From positions 1 through 64,000 of the forward strand of contig JAMYHX010000109.1 in assembly GCA_025529335.1 (NCBI GenBank): DNA of 64,000 bases. Reading direction: 5' to 3'. The stretch is from Rhizopus sp. PT2906 (Eukaryota; Mucoromycota; Mucoromycetes; Mucorales; Rhizopodaceae). The notes under the pieces were generated by a model. That model saw only the letters and a list, made by a program, of their open reading frames with translations. It ran no database searches and had not been told where the DNA came from. Position 1 is the first letter of the stretch. Each line of letters starts with the position of its first letter. A program made the position numbers and the translations under genes. Below, piece after piece: positions 44,103-56,856 of the stretch.

Positions 44103-45946
44103 CTAGATGAAAAGTCGATTAGACTTACACTTTTGACGAATAAGCAAAATGAGTGCCGCAAAGGTAATAAAAATGGTTAGATAACTAAAAGAATCACCAA
44201 TATATCCATAAAGTGTAGCCACTCGTTTTCTGATAGGTAAATAAAACAAGTAAGACTCTGTAGGATACGTGGCTACCACTTGATCATAGACGACGTTGTA
44301 GGTTGGACCATAAATACCAGAGAGTCCATATGTGGTGCATCTGAATAAGGTGAATCCGTTTTCGATGGCTCTCAGACGTTCTGATTGAGTATGATAAATC
44401 GTGACAGGGCCTTGTATGAAATTAGATATTACTTAAAAGAGGTTAAATAACTCTCTTTTACTTACCCCAAGACCATGCAGGTTGTAGCATCACATCAATA
44501 TTTAGTTTGCTTGCTTGAAGCATAAACTCTGGGTAATTCATGTCAAAGCATATAGAAACACCAATTCTACCAAACTCTTCAGTGTCCATATACGGAATGA
44601 TGAGCTCACCAGGAGGTTGCATTTCCTGTTATAATATAAAAAAAAGTTAAGAGAGCAAAGCAATAGGGCGTCATCTTACCACAGTAGGAACTGGATGTGC
44701 TTTATTATAGTCAATCCCAATATCACCTTCCTTGGTAAAAACGACCAGCTTGTTCTTCTCGACTGGTCCAAGAAGGTGATAAGTCATAGCCAAGTAAACC
44801 TTGTGCTTGATTGCAAACTCTTTTGCACGTTGTAATAAAAGAAACTCCTCTTTTTCATCACTTGCTACTACTGCAACTTCAGACCATAAGACTAATTTAG
44901 ATCCGGCCTTTAAGAAAAAGAAGAGGAGTTAACGTACACATGATTTCAAGAGCTAAATATAATAAACCTCTGCCGTATGGGCTGATTCGTTAAACCAGAT
45001 GTCATAGTCTAATTTATCAGGTACATCATGCCCATAACTAGCTACACAGCTAACAGGTACACTTTTGGGAATATAAGCTGATTGAGGGGCCTGGAACATG
45101 GATCCTGGTAGGATGTTGTTGCGAGCACCGTTATAGGTATACAGAGCAAACATAAACAAGATATATGCAGTAACAGGATGCTTCAAGAGCGATGAGTATG
45201 TGTTTTTGTATACTGGTTTTCCTTGATCATTGTTATCCGTTACTGAGACCGTATCATGCTTTCTTTTCAAAAGATGAAAGGGATAATCAGGAATCTCTAA
45301 CAAGATTGTGCCAAAGAGTGCGATTAAGAAGTCAAGGAATGATCGGCCACCGAGAGACGCTGCTAACCCAAATTCAGGCCAAGTGATCAAAGGAGTTGTG
45401 AAGGTAAGGTAGTCACCAAGACCACAGTATTTTTGGAATAGATAAAATGAAGCTGTCCAAACACAGGGGAAAAATATAACACGGGTCCAGATAGAGTTGG
45501 TTTGCTGTACCAGGTACCTGTCAGCCGTAAAAGGAATAAAGGGAACCCAATTGAGGACAAACGAAGAGCCTAATGCAGATAATTTTAATTTTTTTTTTGT
45601 GTATTTAAAATGAAAGATTAGAGTTACTGAATATGAGTGGAGCCTTTGGGAATTTAGGGCCACCTTCGACCATCGCAAAGGTACCAAGAAAACATAGAGC
45701 AAGTGAAATACTACTGATTACGTAAGCCAAAAGCGTGCGTGTATAGGATTGAGATCGGCAATAGTTCAAGATGATAGGGCAGTAAAGGAGGGTTAAGGTT
45801 GGAATAGCATGATAGCCGAATCCGAATAATCTATGGGTGGCTTGATTTAGTATGTATGGAATAGTATTTTCTTTTATTTACATTTCAAAAAAGAGAGCCC
45901 CTAATATCCAGTGTTTCTTCAAAAGATCCACTAATTTATCTGTCAT
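44103..45946 (-). CDS. Membrane-anchored carbon-nitrogen hydrolase (apolipoprotein N-acyltransferase-like)
   Basis: The start MTDKLVDLLKKHWILGALF (45946-45882) joins LFGFGYHAIPTLTLLYCPII and further hydrophobic segments across a second intron to GSSFVLNWVPFIPFTADRYL. This gives a multi-helix N-terminal membrane domain like that of Lnt. The nitrilase domain follows: an acidic residue in VLWSEVAVVA, the lysine in YNKAHPVP and the cysteine in IGVSICFDMNYPE, so a Glu-Lys-Cys triad is plausible. A C-terminal helix (TIFITFAALILLIRQK) completes the Lnt-like plan. Intron boundaries were not all fixed, and the donor after MVEG is atypical. The stop at 44103 assumes no splicing at the GTAAGT-like site just before it. 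Confidence 0.75.
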
Positions 45947-46156
45947 GGAAATCTTTATTTGAGAAGAGGAAAAGAGAAGAAAAGAAAAAAAGAGACTTAT
46001 TGCTGTATTACACTCTTTGTGCTGGATGTAAGCTTTAGCTATTTTTCTTGTGAAACGTTTTGCCCATACACTTGGTTACCATGGCACCCATTCAAAAAAA
46101 ATAAAGAATAGTCAGTGTATAGATAAAAAAGAGGATAAAGCAGCTTTAATCTAAAG

Positions 46157-47530
46157 TTATTTAGTTGATTTGAAAGATGAGAAATAATCTCCAAACCAAG
46201 CAGCAAATTTGACACATTGAGTATTGATTCCGGCAGATTCAAGACTCTTTACAGACAAATGAGCATTTTCAGGTCGCGACACTGCAGCTGCAGGGTCAAC
46301 TGTATTTTGACGAGTAAGATGATGGATAGGAACATTCAGCAACTCAGCAAAGATCTCTGGTTAGATGTTATTGTTAATCTCTTTTTTTTTTCTTTGCACT
46401 GCAACTCTTTCTTTTTACCACACATCTGATATTTTGTCATACATTCTTGAGCTGTGAAATGATAGATGCCTCGAATATCTTGCTTGTTTACCATCTTTTT
46501 GACTATATATACGTAATGAATATAAAATTATTTAAAAACAGTATAGATCTTACCTGCCAAATCCTTGATTACACGGGCCACATCAGCAACTATGTATTTT
46601 GAGTAAGTGTGATAATAAAAAGATATCCTCTTTTACCATTTGTAGGATATCTTTGAGCGACATTATCCATCTTGACTGGCTTTTGAGGGGTCTATTTATA
46701 ATGACGTTGATAAAGAAATAAAGGATAAAGATATATATATATATATTTACCAGCACAACATCAATTAGTACATTCACAGCTGATTCACTATTGTATTCAG
46801 TCTCACCATAGCTTTTTAACGTGTTATTAAATGGGTCAAGCTTCGATTTTACTTACAGAATAGGCACACGGAGAATGACTGCGTTTGGATAGACTTGTCT
46901 GATAGCATTTTCACCAGCCAATTTTGTTTGTCCATAGAATTGAAGTGGGTTTGGCTTATCGCCAACCTCGTATGGAGGCGAAGTACCATCGAATACATAG
47001 TCTGTACTAATGTATATAAGCATGATATCTCGTGATTTGCAGAGAGTTGCCAGTTGTTTAGACGTTTCTACATTGAGCTGATATAAAGTCATTTATATAC
47101 ATTCGATGTCCTTTTATGTTACTCACGAGCAACACTCCGTCTCTGTCCTTTTCTGCCACATCAGGACGACGTTCAGCCGCACAATGAACAACGACTGTAT
47201 GATGTATGTTACGCGTCTGGTGTTTTTATATCATTACTATTTTTACCATTAGGCTGTTGTTCATTAAAAAAGGCTTCCACTGCATCTTTATCAGTCAAAT
47301 CAAGCTATATTTATAATATTATGACACCCTATCCCATATCAACATATATATCATCTTACTTTAACCAAGTCATCTTTTGCACGTGAAAAAGCTGTTCCAA
47401 CCACTATAATAAAATGGTTATTTCAATACTTTTTGCCCTTTTCTTGTTTTATTTTACCTTCCCAGTCCTTGAATGCTTTGACGACTTGCCTGCCTAATAA
47501 ACCTGATGCCCCTGTGATTACAACTTTCAT
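46157..47530 (-). CDS. MAT2B-like / dTDP-4-dehydrorhamnose reductase-type protein
   Basis: Ten exons give 299 residues: 47530-47458, 47403-47360, 47304-47247, 47194-47127, 47077-46857, 46811-46751, 46691-46637, 46589-46554, 46502-46419, 46356-46157. The Rossmann motif is MKVVITGASGLLGRQV. VHCAAERRPDVAEKD, STDYVFDG and the catalytic-type YGQTK (YxxxK) follow. The C-terminal region (SRPENAHLSVKSLESAGI) matches the RmlD/MAT2B family, in which MAT2B regulates methionine adenosyltransferase and so AdoMet supply. Whether this fungal protein is regulatory or an active reductase cannot be decided from sequence. Exons as short as 36-61 nt occur. Confidence 0.88.
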
Positions 47531-47841
47531 TTTTTTAAAAAAAAAAAGAGGAAGAAAAGTCAAGCCATTTGTACCACGAACGATAAAAAATATAAAGGCA
47601 AGAGGATGACGTGTGTGTATGCGTGTTTATGATGAAAAAAAAAGGGTTACTCCCTTAAAGATATATGATCCATTCATATAAAGCACTGTTGTTCATTCTA
47701 TGAATCCTCCTATCCCTTGAAAAAGATCAAGGTCGCATAAAATAACTTGCAAGTGACAAACCTCAACTCCGAAGTGAACTTTAAAAGTCTCTCCTTATTC
47801 TTCACTACTTCTTTCTTTTTTCTTTCTTTCTAAAAACCAAA
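47531..47841. promoter_or_regulatory. Divergent promoter region, MAT2B-like / SEY1
   Basis: 311 bp separate two divergent start codons. A pyrimidine-rich stretch (47797-47831) directly precedes the SEY1 start, as often seen in fungal 5' leaders. No specific site is assigned. Confidence 0.4.
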
Positions 47842-50692
47842 ATGGAAGCGAAACCAAACGAAGAACAATCTGTTGAAGTAAAGGAAGTGGTTAACTCTAC
47901 TCCTGCTGAAGATTGGGATTCTGATGTTGCTGAAATTCCTAGATTGCAAGTTATTGACGAACATCAGAAATTCACGTAATGAGCTCTAGTTGCTTTTCTT
48001 TCTTTTAAACTAATACCATGACAATAGTGAGCAGCTTCCTGAATATATGGGAAAGTGGGGTTTAGCTGATGCAGGTTTTAAATATGATGTCGTAGCTGTG
48101 TTTGGCTCTCAAAGCACTGGCAAAAGTAATATATATATAATTAGCAAATAAACATACATATACACAAATGACTAATGCAAACAATAGGTACTCTCTTGAA
48201 CAAGCTATTTGGCACCAGGTTTGCAGAAATGAATGAAAACCAACGGCAGCAAACGACCAAGGGTATCTGGCTGTCCCGTGGTCGAGGTATGCACGTACTC
48301 GTGATGGACGTCGAAGGCACAGACGGTCGTGAACGTGGAGAAGATCAAGACTTTGAGCGTAAATCGGCCTTGTTCTCTATGGCCACAAGTGAAGTAATCA
48401 TTCTCAACCTTTGGGAACATCAGGTCGGTCTCTATCAAGGCGCCAATATGGGATTGCTAAAGACCGTTTTTGAAGTCAACTTGCAGTTATTCCAAAACCA
48501 AAGAGGGTAAAAACAAAAAAAATATATATTCACGTGCATATATTGTGGAAGATCTGACGCAAATATAAAGTAAGGAAAAGACCCTCTTGTTTATGGTCAT
48601 TCGTGACTTTGTTGGCGCAACACCTTTGGAAAACTTGGCAAGAACACTTCGAACTGACCTTGAAAAGATCTGGGAAAGCTTGTCAAAGGTATATATATAT
48701 ATTTAAATATGGATAGCATTTGATTAATATATGTGTGTTAGCCTGAGGGACTTGAAGACTGCAAGATCACAGATTACTTTGATTTCATGTTTACTGGCTT
48801 ACCTCACAAAATTTTATTGCCCGACAAGTTCGATGAGGAAGTAGCCAAGCTTCGAAAGAGGTAAAAAAAAAAAAAAAAGAATATGACTGTATTCATCATC
48901 CTCTTTAGATTCAATGATCCTAATCATCCTGATTTCGTATTCCGTCCTGAATATCATAAGCGTATTCCTGCTGATGGTTATCACTTGTATGCTTCAAGTA
49001 TCTGGGATAAAATTCTAACAAACAAAGATCTTGATTTGCCTACACAACAGGAGTTATTGGCTCAGTACAGATGTGATGAGATTGCTAATGTAAGGGGATT
49101 CATTGTACATATGGCGGCATGCTAATCCCTCTCTTCTAGGCTGCATTTGTAGTATTCCAAGAAGGCACTGCACTCTTCAAATCACCTATTCTTGAAAAGG
49201 GCGAGATTATGGATGATTTGGGAGAGAGAATGAAGAAACTCCAGCAGGAAGCGCTACAATCGTTTGATAAGAGCGCCTCTCGTTATAACCAAGGCGTGTA
49301 TCAGAAAAAACGAGTTGAGATGGTGACTAAACTGAATACACAATTGGGTGTTTACTTTGTGGGTCAATTGAAAAACTTGCACAAGAAGGCGATTCATTTG
49401 TTTAATGACAAACTTCAACAAGAGTTAAAGAAGCCCAAGTATCAGTTTGCTGAGGTAGTTTCATCATGTTTGAAAGAAGCAACTGCATTTTTTGAGAATG
49501 GTGCCAAAGGTACGTTGAAATAATCTATATGTATCTCTTATTTATGCCTCTGGTTGCAGCCATGGTCATTGAAGGAACAGATTGGTCCTATGCCCATGAA
49601 GAAGAAGCTTTGAAGGAAGAGTTTAAAGAATTGGCCGCAAAGGCGCGTACAAAGGAATTTACAAAGATGAGCAAAGCACTTGAAAAGCAAATAGAAACCG
49701 AGCTTACGGATCCTGTCGCACTTGAACTCAATAGACCTGGATCAGATATGTGGGCCAAGATTATCAGTATCTATAACGCCACATTGGCTGATGCTGAGAA
49801 GGTACTGGCCAAACAAGCAGAAAGTAAGTGCTTTTGTTGAGGTCATGGTGTTGTTTGCTCACATTTTACTTTACAGGCTTTGATCTTTCAACTGAAGAAG
49901 CTCAAGCATCAGCTGCCAATTTGAAGAGACAAACTTGGTTGGTATTAAGAAAAAAAATAGATGAGGAATTAGCTGATAATCTGCTACTGTTGAAGTTGAG
50001 AAACAGGTATATATAAAAAGAAGGGAAATGACAGCCTTATATTTATTAAAACGTGTATCAGATTTGAAGAAAAGTTTCGATATGATGAAAAGGGTCTTCC
50101 AAAAGTATGGAAACCGGAAGATAATATTGATATTCATTTTAAGAAAGCTAGAGACGAAGTAAGCAAAAACACAGAAAGATAAAAGTAGGATCTAATTGAT
50201 ATTTTTTATTAGACCTTGTCTTTGATCAAATTGTTCTCCAAGATTGATACAAGTTCAGATGATGAGTTTAAGATTGAATCAACTGAAGAGTTTGATTTTG
50301 AACAGTCACTTATTATTCTTGGTGAAGGCAAGCAAATTGATATATCAAATCGTTTCAAGAGAGAATCCGATGCATTCTATTTGGAAGCCAAACGATCTGT
50401 AGTTGCCACTACAGCCAAGATACCCACTTGGGCCGTTATTGCCATGATATTCCTCGGTTGGAATGAATTCATGACAATCTTGAAGAGTCCTATCTACCTT
50501 GTGTTATTCATCTTGTGTGTATCCGTTGGTTACGTTGTATATGCTCTTAACCTTTGGGGACCTTTAGAAAGAATACTGACAACTGTATTCAATGAAGCGA
50601 CGAGTATGGCCAAGAATCGAATTGCGGAAACAGTGCATGCTTCAGGAAGTGGTCGGTCACAATATGAAATGAAGGATTTTAAAACAGAATAA
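47842..50692 (+). CDS. SEY1: Sey1/atlastin-type dynamin-like GTPase for ER fusion
   Basis: Eleven exons give 769 residues: 47842-47975, 48028-48125, 48188-48506, 48571-48688, 48742-48860, 48909-49089, 49140-49509, 49560-49823, 49877-50006, 50062-50158, 50213-50692. The P-loop is VFGSQSTGKSTLLNKLFG (split by an intron), switch region VMDVEGTDGRERGEDQ, and G4-type VIRDF. A long helical stalk follows, then two adjacent C-terminal membrane segments (AVIAMIFLGWNEFMTIL and IYLVLFILCVSVGYVVYALN) and a short cytosolic tail. The protein tethers and fuses ER tubules by GTP-driven dimerisation. Length equals yeast Sey1 (about 776). Confidence 0.97.
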
Positions 50693-50819
50693 AAAAAAGA
50701 ACTGATTACACTTTATATTTGTTGTGGTATTTCATCATTGAAAGCGGGAATAAAGAAAAAGACAAGAAAAAAAAAATTTTTTTTAGATTATTTTTCATTT
50801 GATTTTACAATGTATACAT

Positions 50820-51065
50820 AAATGGTGGTGATATGGTTTTGCCTCAGGTCAAGGGCACATAGTGCCTACCTTAAGCCTAGGAATATATCATCCAGATCAT
50901 TCGAAAAGTTATAAGCAAACCTTCACCGAGATTCAGCCCGAAGGCCTTCACTCAAGGATCAGGCTACTCATAACCCATAGCTCGAACAATCTCCTGTTCT
51001 GACTTGTGTTACTTAAGGATATGCGCAGATTATTATGAGTCATGAAGACTCCTACGCCCTAGTAT
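50820..51065. ncRNA. Candidate structured non-coding RNA
   Basis: In the gap between SEY1 and the nucleoporin gene, about 245 bp is clearly less AT-rich than both flanks and has no open frame. On the minus strand it contains GGCCTTCGGGCT, a GC stem with a UUCG tetraloop, and C-box-like ATGATAT segments. Several other short inverted repeats are visible. It did not match snRNA, SRP, RNase P or U3 landmarks that I know. The alternative is a retroposed SINE-like element. Confidence 0.3.
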
Positions 51066-51506
51066 AGTAACATATTATTTTCAAGCGTAAAGAAAAGAAA
51101 AAGGACAAGGACAGGGTTGCTTTTTTATAGACAAAAACTAAAAACTCCGTAATGTCCGCCAATAATAACTGAACGTCACAAAATTTCTCGAAGAAATATA
51201 AAATTTTTTTTACTGACCAATAAGAGAGACATGTTGTCAAATCAATCCTGTACTTATTCCTTTCTTCTCTTCGTTAAATTATAAAGAGAATCAATGAAAT
51301 ATATATATGTTTGATATGGTTTTGATTTGAAAATAAAAGCATAGATACTTGATATCGCGTGAATATATATATATATATATTTTATAAGTGAGCTGTCTTG
51401 AGAATACCGGACAAATCAGATTTAAGAGAGAAGCGCTCTTTAAATTCACGACACACCTCATCATTTATGCAATCTTGTTTTTCTTTTTTTCTTTTACAGC
51501 CCCTCA

Positions 51507-54500
51507 ATGTCTGATTTTGCAGAGGCAATAACCTTGAGGCAATGTAAGTGCGCTCATAACTGTGTAAACGCGCAATTCATTCTTTGTAATTAGCTCTTGA
51601 CTATGAAGAGTTGCAAAGGAGATATTGTCAGCTTGAAGATTCTGTCAAACAACTTGAACAACAAAATATATCCCTGAGTAAATAATAAAGTCAAATCTAT
51701 TTTTTCAATGTATTAATTTATTATAGAACGCGATGCTGAAGAGGCATTGTCTGAAAAAGAGAAGGCTGAAACATTAAGACACAAAATTGAAGATGAGAAT
51801 AAGCAGATTAAAGAAAGACTAGGCATTGCCGAGAATGCAGAACGAAAGCTATTTGAAGAAAATGGCATATTACACATGAAGCTTGCTCAAGAAAGAGGTA
51901 ATAGCTAGCTACTTTTAACTCTTGTTTTTCTAATTCAATCATATAGACAAAATGTGTAAAGTGATGCAGGAAAAGGATGAGCTTAAGCAAAAGGAAATTG
52001 ACTATTTGTTACTGGAAGCAAATGCAAAAGCTGAAAGATATAATCTTCAAGTAAAAGCGAGCCTTGATTGCTTACAATATTACAAATAACTAAATATTAC
52101 AGTACAGTTGACAAATGACAGTCTTCAAGAACAATTCAAGAATCAAAAGATTGCTCAAGATGCTCTTCGTGAAAAGTACACAACGCTCGAAATGGAGCAT
52201 GAAAAACACATTCAAGACTCTGTAAGGATGAGTAAAGCAGATATGGTTGCTTTTTATTGACAATTATATTATAGAATAGCACAATTCATGCTTTGAAAAA
52301 CAAACTACTTGCAGTAGAAAAGGAAAAGCGTATTGCGACAGATGGCGTCAATCGTCTTCAGTTCAAGTTGAATAATGCCAATGAACTCTTGAGTCGCAAC
52401 AAGGAAGAATTAACAGTCATAAAGAAAGAAAACAATGAGCTGAAGCTTCAGACTGAAAGACTAGAATCATCCTATCGCACATTAGAATCATCATATAAAG
52501 ACTACATTGAACAATATCACAAAGTAGTCACAGAGAACAGAGAAAAGATACAGGAGCTTATGAACCAGAACAAAGAGTTGGAAAATCAAGTGACAGAACT
52601 GAACACAAAGCTACAAGAAGAAAAAGACCTTCGACACATTCAGTTCAAGCATATTACCGGCATGGAAAACACACCGGCTGGTCCATACAGCGAATCAGGA
52701 AGTCATTTACTCGCTTTGATTGACGAATATCAAAAATTGGGCAAATATCCTGAAGAAATATACACTGATTACTTTGAAATCAGGGCAAAGTATTTCACCG
52801 TCTTGTCCAAAGTGGAACACTCGACTGCAGTCACCGAAAGACTTACACGAGAACTCAATGATAAGGAAGCACTGTTTGAAAGACTCTATAAAGAACTTGA
52901 GGATTATAAAAATCAGCTTCATATCTCGAAACAGACCATAAACGAACGCGAAGAAAGCTACCAGAATCTCGAGCAGAGGCTTGCAAAGACCAATGAGGAA
53001 CTATCAAGGATAAAGAGTGAAAAGGAAAAAGCCGAAAATGCACTCAATAATACAACCTATCAACTTCAATATCTTCTTGTCGATGTCCAGAAAAGACAAG
53101 ATCCTATACCTCCTCCTGTTCAAGTATCTATCAAGCTCTTGTCCGAACCGCCAGTAATTCCTAATCTGGAACACGATAAACTTGCCTTCAAAAATGTTTC
53201 AGAACTTGTCGACCTCAATAAATCATTATCGCAACAAGTTTTTACCCTGAAACAAGAATTAGCTGCTGCGAGAGATGCGGCCAATACTGCTGCAAGTGAA
53301 GAACAGACATCTGCGTTGGAAGAGGCTCAATCGGTTATATTTCATTTGAATCAACAACTCACCGAAAGACAAGCACAGCTTGAAGTTTTGCAAGAAGAGA
53401 TTGGAAGTTACAAGAAGCGTCTAGAACAAAAGAAGGAGACGAGCAACTCAAATATTGTATTAGAAAAATGTCTGAGTCAGCTGAAGGAGGCAACAGATGC
53501 ATTTGCTACTTATCGTGCTGAAACAGCCATAGAGATCGATAAACTTCGACAAGAACTTCAGTTATCACGCAAGTCTGAACATGAAGCACGAAATCTTTTG
53601 ATTTCAGTCCAGACCAGCGCTACTTATCTCGAACAAAAGTGCACGAGTTTGACAGAGACAATTCAACAACGTGAAGTAGAGCTCAACGAAGCACGACAAG
53701 AGAGCGCTGCAGCTCATGAGCAATTTGTTGCAAAGGAAAATGAGGCTCAGGAGATACGTGAATCATTAGTTGAATGCAACACAAAGATCAAGCAACTTGA
53801 AACCGAAGCAGTCGATCTTCAGCTACAGCTTGACTCCAAGATCAGAGCTTACGACACATTAAAGCAAGATTTGAACGAAACTATTGCAGAAAAAGTACGA
53901 TTGAACACACTTTTGGAAAACATAAGTTCTCGTATCGAAAGTCTTCAATTGACATCTACAAAGCAAGCCGAATTGTCCAAAGAACGCATCTCTAAACTTA
54001 CTAGCGAATTACAGTCCTGTCGAAAAGTCATCATGTCCTTGGAAAAGGAGATTGAAGCATCCACAACAACTAATTACCAAGACATCCAAGGCAAATACAA
54101 GGAAGCACTAGGACAGATCCAATTCTTCAAAGAGAAGCTTACAGAGACCGAACAAAAATTGTCAAGAGTTAATCAAGAAAAGATTATTGCTGAAACAAAG
54201 TTATCAGAAGCTGAAGCAAGTCTCAGCAGATCTAATATGGATACTTCCCATGCTACGATCCCATCGGGTGGTTCATGTGATGAGCATATCCATTTAATAG
54301 CCGAACTAAAGGACCGTGTTCGTGTTTTGGAAGAAGAAAAGGACGAATACATGTCTATTGTAGAAGACACCAACAAGAAGATAACCGAAATTGCAAACGA
54401 ACACAAAAAATATGCTGAAGAAGCTAATAGTCGCATTGAGAAATTGAACACGGATCTCGAAGCTCGTAACCAAATGGTTTCCAAGGCTCAGGAAGGCGCT

Positions 54501-56739
54501 CAAAAGGCAAAGGAAGAGTACGATGCATTATGCGAGAAACTTCAGGATATTCAGACTAAGCTTACAGAGGAAAACAAAGAATTAAGATCTGACAAGACTC
54601 GTTTGGAACTCGAAGTTGAAGAGAAGCGAAATCAGGTTGAAAAGTTGAGCGTGTCAGTAGAAGAACAAAAACAGGCACTGAATGAGATTCAAGAAAGACT
54701 TTGTCAGGAAGAAAGAAAGAGTCAGCAAGCTGAGGAAAGTGCAATAAAGCTTCGTCAAGAACTTTCTCAGCTTGAAAGCGAATTGAGCAGCACTAGGCAG
54801 AAACTGGGTGACGTCAAGGCTCAGTTTGAGTCGACAAGCGTAGCATATAAGCGTGAAGCTGCTGAATGGGCTCAGTTCCAAGAAAGTATCAAGAAATATC
54901 AAGAAGAGACTGAAACTATGGAAACCGAAGCTTGCACTCGCCTAGAGGAACTGCTTGACAAACTTGCCAAGTGGAATGAGACGAACGATGCGAGGGCAGG
55001 AACTGATATTCATGAATTCTCTCGCGATATTTACTCTCAGCTTCGGGCAACTAATACCAAGCTTCACCATGAAAAGAAGGCAAGCGAAGCCAAGTATTTA
55101 GAAGAGATGCGAAAGTATAGATTGCTCCAAGAAGAATATAATAGTTCCAGACAGAGGCTTGACATAGCTCGCAATATGGTCAAAGAGCTTGAAGCAACCA
55201 ACGAGAAATTGCTAGAACAGAAGGCGGCTGAAGTCTCGGTTTATAAGGTCGAAGTGGATGCGTTTAGAACTCAAAATATTTCTTTGGTAGAAGATAATAA
55301 TCGATTGAAAAAGAAGATTGAACAAATTGAAACTGAATTATCTACCAAGATCAAGGAAACTGAACCTCTGGTTGTGAAGGTTGCAGAAATGGAAGCCCGG
55401 TTAGAGAGCACACAAGGGTTGATTGAAATATTAACTGCTAAAGAAAAGGAGTGGTCTGCACGATCGGCTGAGATCCTTGCTAAGCATAATCAAGTGGATG
55501 TCAAAGAAGTGGATCGTATAAAGGCCGAAAATGAGACAGTTAAAGCTGAATTGGAAAAAATTAGTAATGAATTGCAGACGATGAAGGCTTCAGTAGCACC
55601 ATTAAACGAGAGGATAAAGTCTCTTGAAACAGAATTGGAAACAACTAGATCTAGTCAAGCTAGTCTTGTGTCAAATGCAAACAATAAACAGCGCTTTGCA
55701 TTGGAGTTGAAGAATCGTCTGATGGATGCCAACAAAAAGAATACAGAGCTAGAGTCAAAGATTGCAGACCTACAAAAACAATTGAAAGAAGCAACCGCTG
55801 CAGCTACTAATACTACTACTGCTGCTGGTGGTGGTACTTCCATTTCCGTAAGTTATAAAAATAGCTTCATAATCCTAATTATTCATCCTTTATTAGAAGT
55901 CAAATGATATCAGTCCACAGAAATTAAAATCGTTGGAAGAAGCGTTAAAGAAAGAACAAGAAGCAAGACAAGCAGCAGAACAAGATGCAAAGAGCGCAGA
56001 AACGTCATTAAAGAAGAAATTAGATGAATTCCAATCATTAGAAACAAAATATGCTGGCATATTGAATAGAGCTAAAGTGATCCAACATGAGAAGAGCAAG
56101 CTGTCGGAAGAATTAAAGGCACTGAAGGCAGAACAAGAAAACAATGCAAAGAATAATTCCAAGAGCACTGAAGACGCTAATACTGCATTAGTTGCTGAAC
56201 TCAAAGAAAAGATGGCTGCGATGGAGGAAGAGCTGAAGAAAGCGAGACAGGAAGTAGTGGATGTTACTATCGAAATAGGAAGACTCAGGGTGATGCATTC
56301 AATGTCACAAAACAGAAACAAACGGCTTCAGGAGGAACTTACAGCGCTTAAGGACGCAGCGCCAGTAGAACCAGTTGTAGAAGCATCTACTGATTTATCT
56401 TTAACAGACATTGCATCTGAAAACGTAGAAGACAGCGCAGAAGGCGAAACTACAACCTCATCAGAAAAGACAAACAACAAGTCCGTGGAACAAGTCGTTG
56501 AAAGCAGCGTACTGTCTGTGGATCAATCCTTGGAATCTTTTGAGGATCAAACGACGGAACAAAGTCTGGGGCAGACAGATAATAATAATAATCAATCAGT
56601 AACACAAACAGAAGAAGCTCTTGACAAAGATACCACTGAGGCTGAAGATTCCCTAGCCGAAGAACATAGTAGTGTCAAGCGTGAGAGAGAAACCGAGGAA
56701 GGTGAAATTGAAACCCCCGAGAAGAAACATAAAGTGTGA
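51507..56739 (+). CDS. MLP1: MLP1/TPR-type nuclear-basket coiled-coil nucleoporin
   Basis: Seven exons give 1641 residues: 51507-51543, 51594-51677, 51727-51897, 51947-52050, 52108-52221, 52275-55847, 55897-56739. Residues 1 to about 1480 are continuous heptad-rich coiled coil with few prolines. The conserved TPR/MLP-type central segment appears after the first about 280 residues (ISKQTINEREESYQNLEQRL). A Ser/Gly/Thr-rich linker lies at the last intron. The final about 150 residues are acidic and unstructured, ending EEGEIETPEKKHKV, which carries a basic cluster. Such proteins form filaments of the nuclear-pore basket and act in mRNA quality control. Length is slightly below yeast Mlp1 (1875). 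Confidence 0.9.
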
Positions 56740-56856
56740 ATATATAAAAAAGGATAACGCCATGGATTTGAAAAAGCGGAATTAAATGTATTTTATGCCT
56801 TTCGATTTATTTTTTTCTTATTCTTTTTTTATTTTTTGTTTTTTTATTTTACTTTA

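Noticed and set aside
48120..48190. Break of the SEY1 P-loop suggesting a pseudogene
   Set aside because: The GKS motif is interrupted only by an ordinary 62-nt GT-AG intron and the spliced frame is intact.
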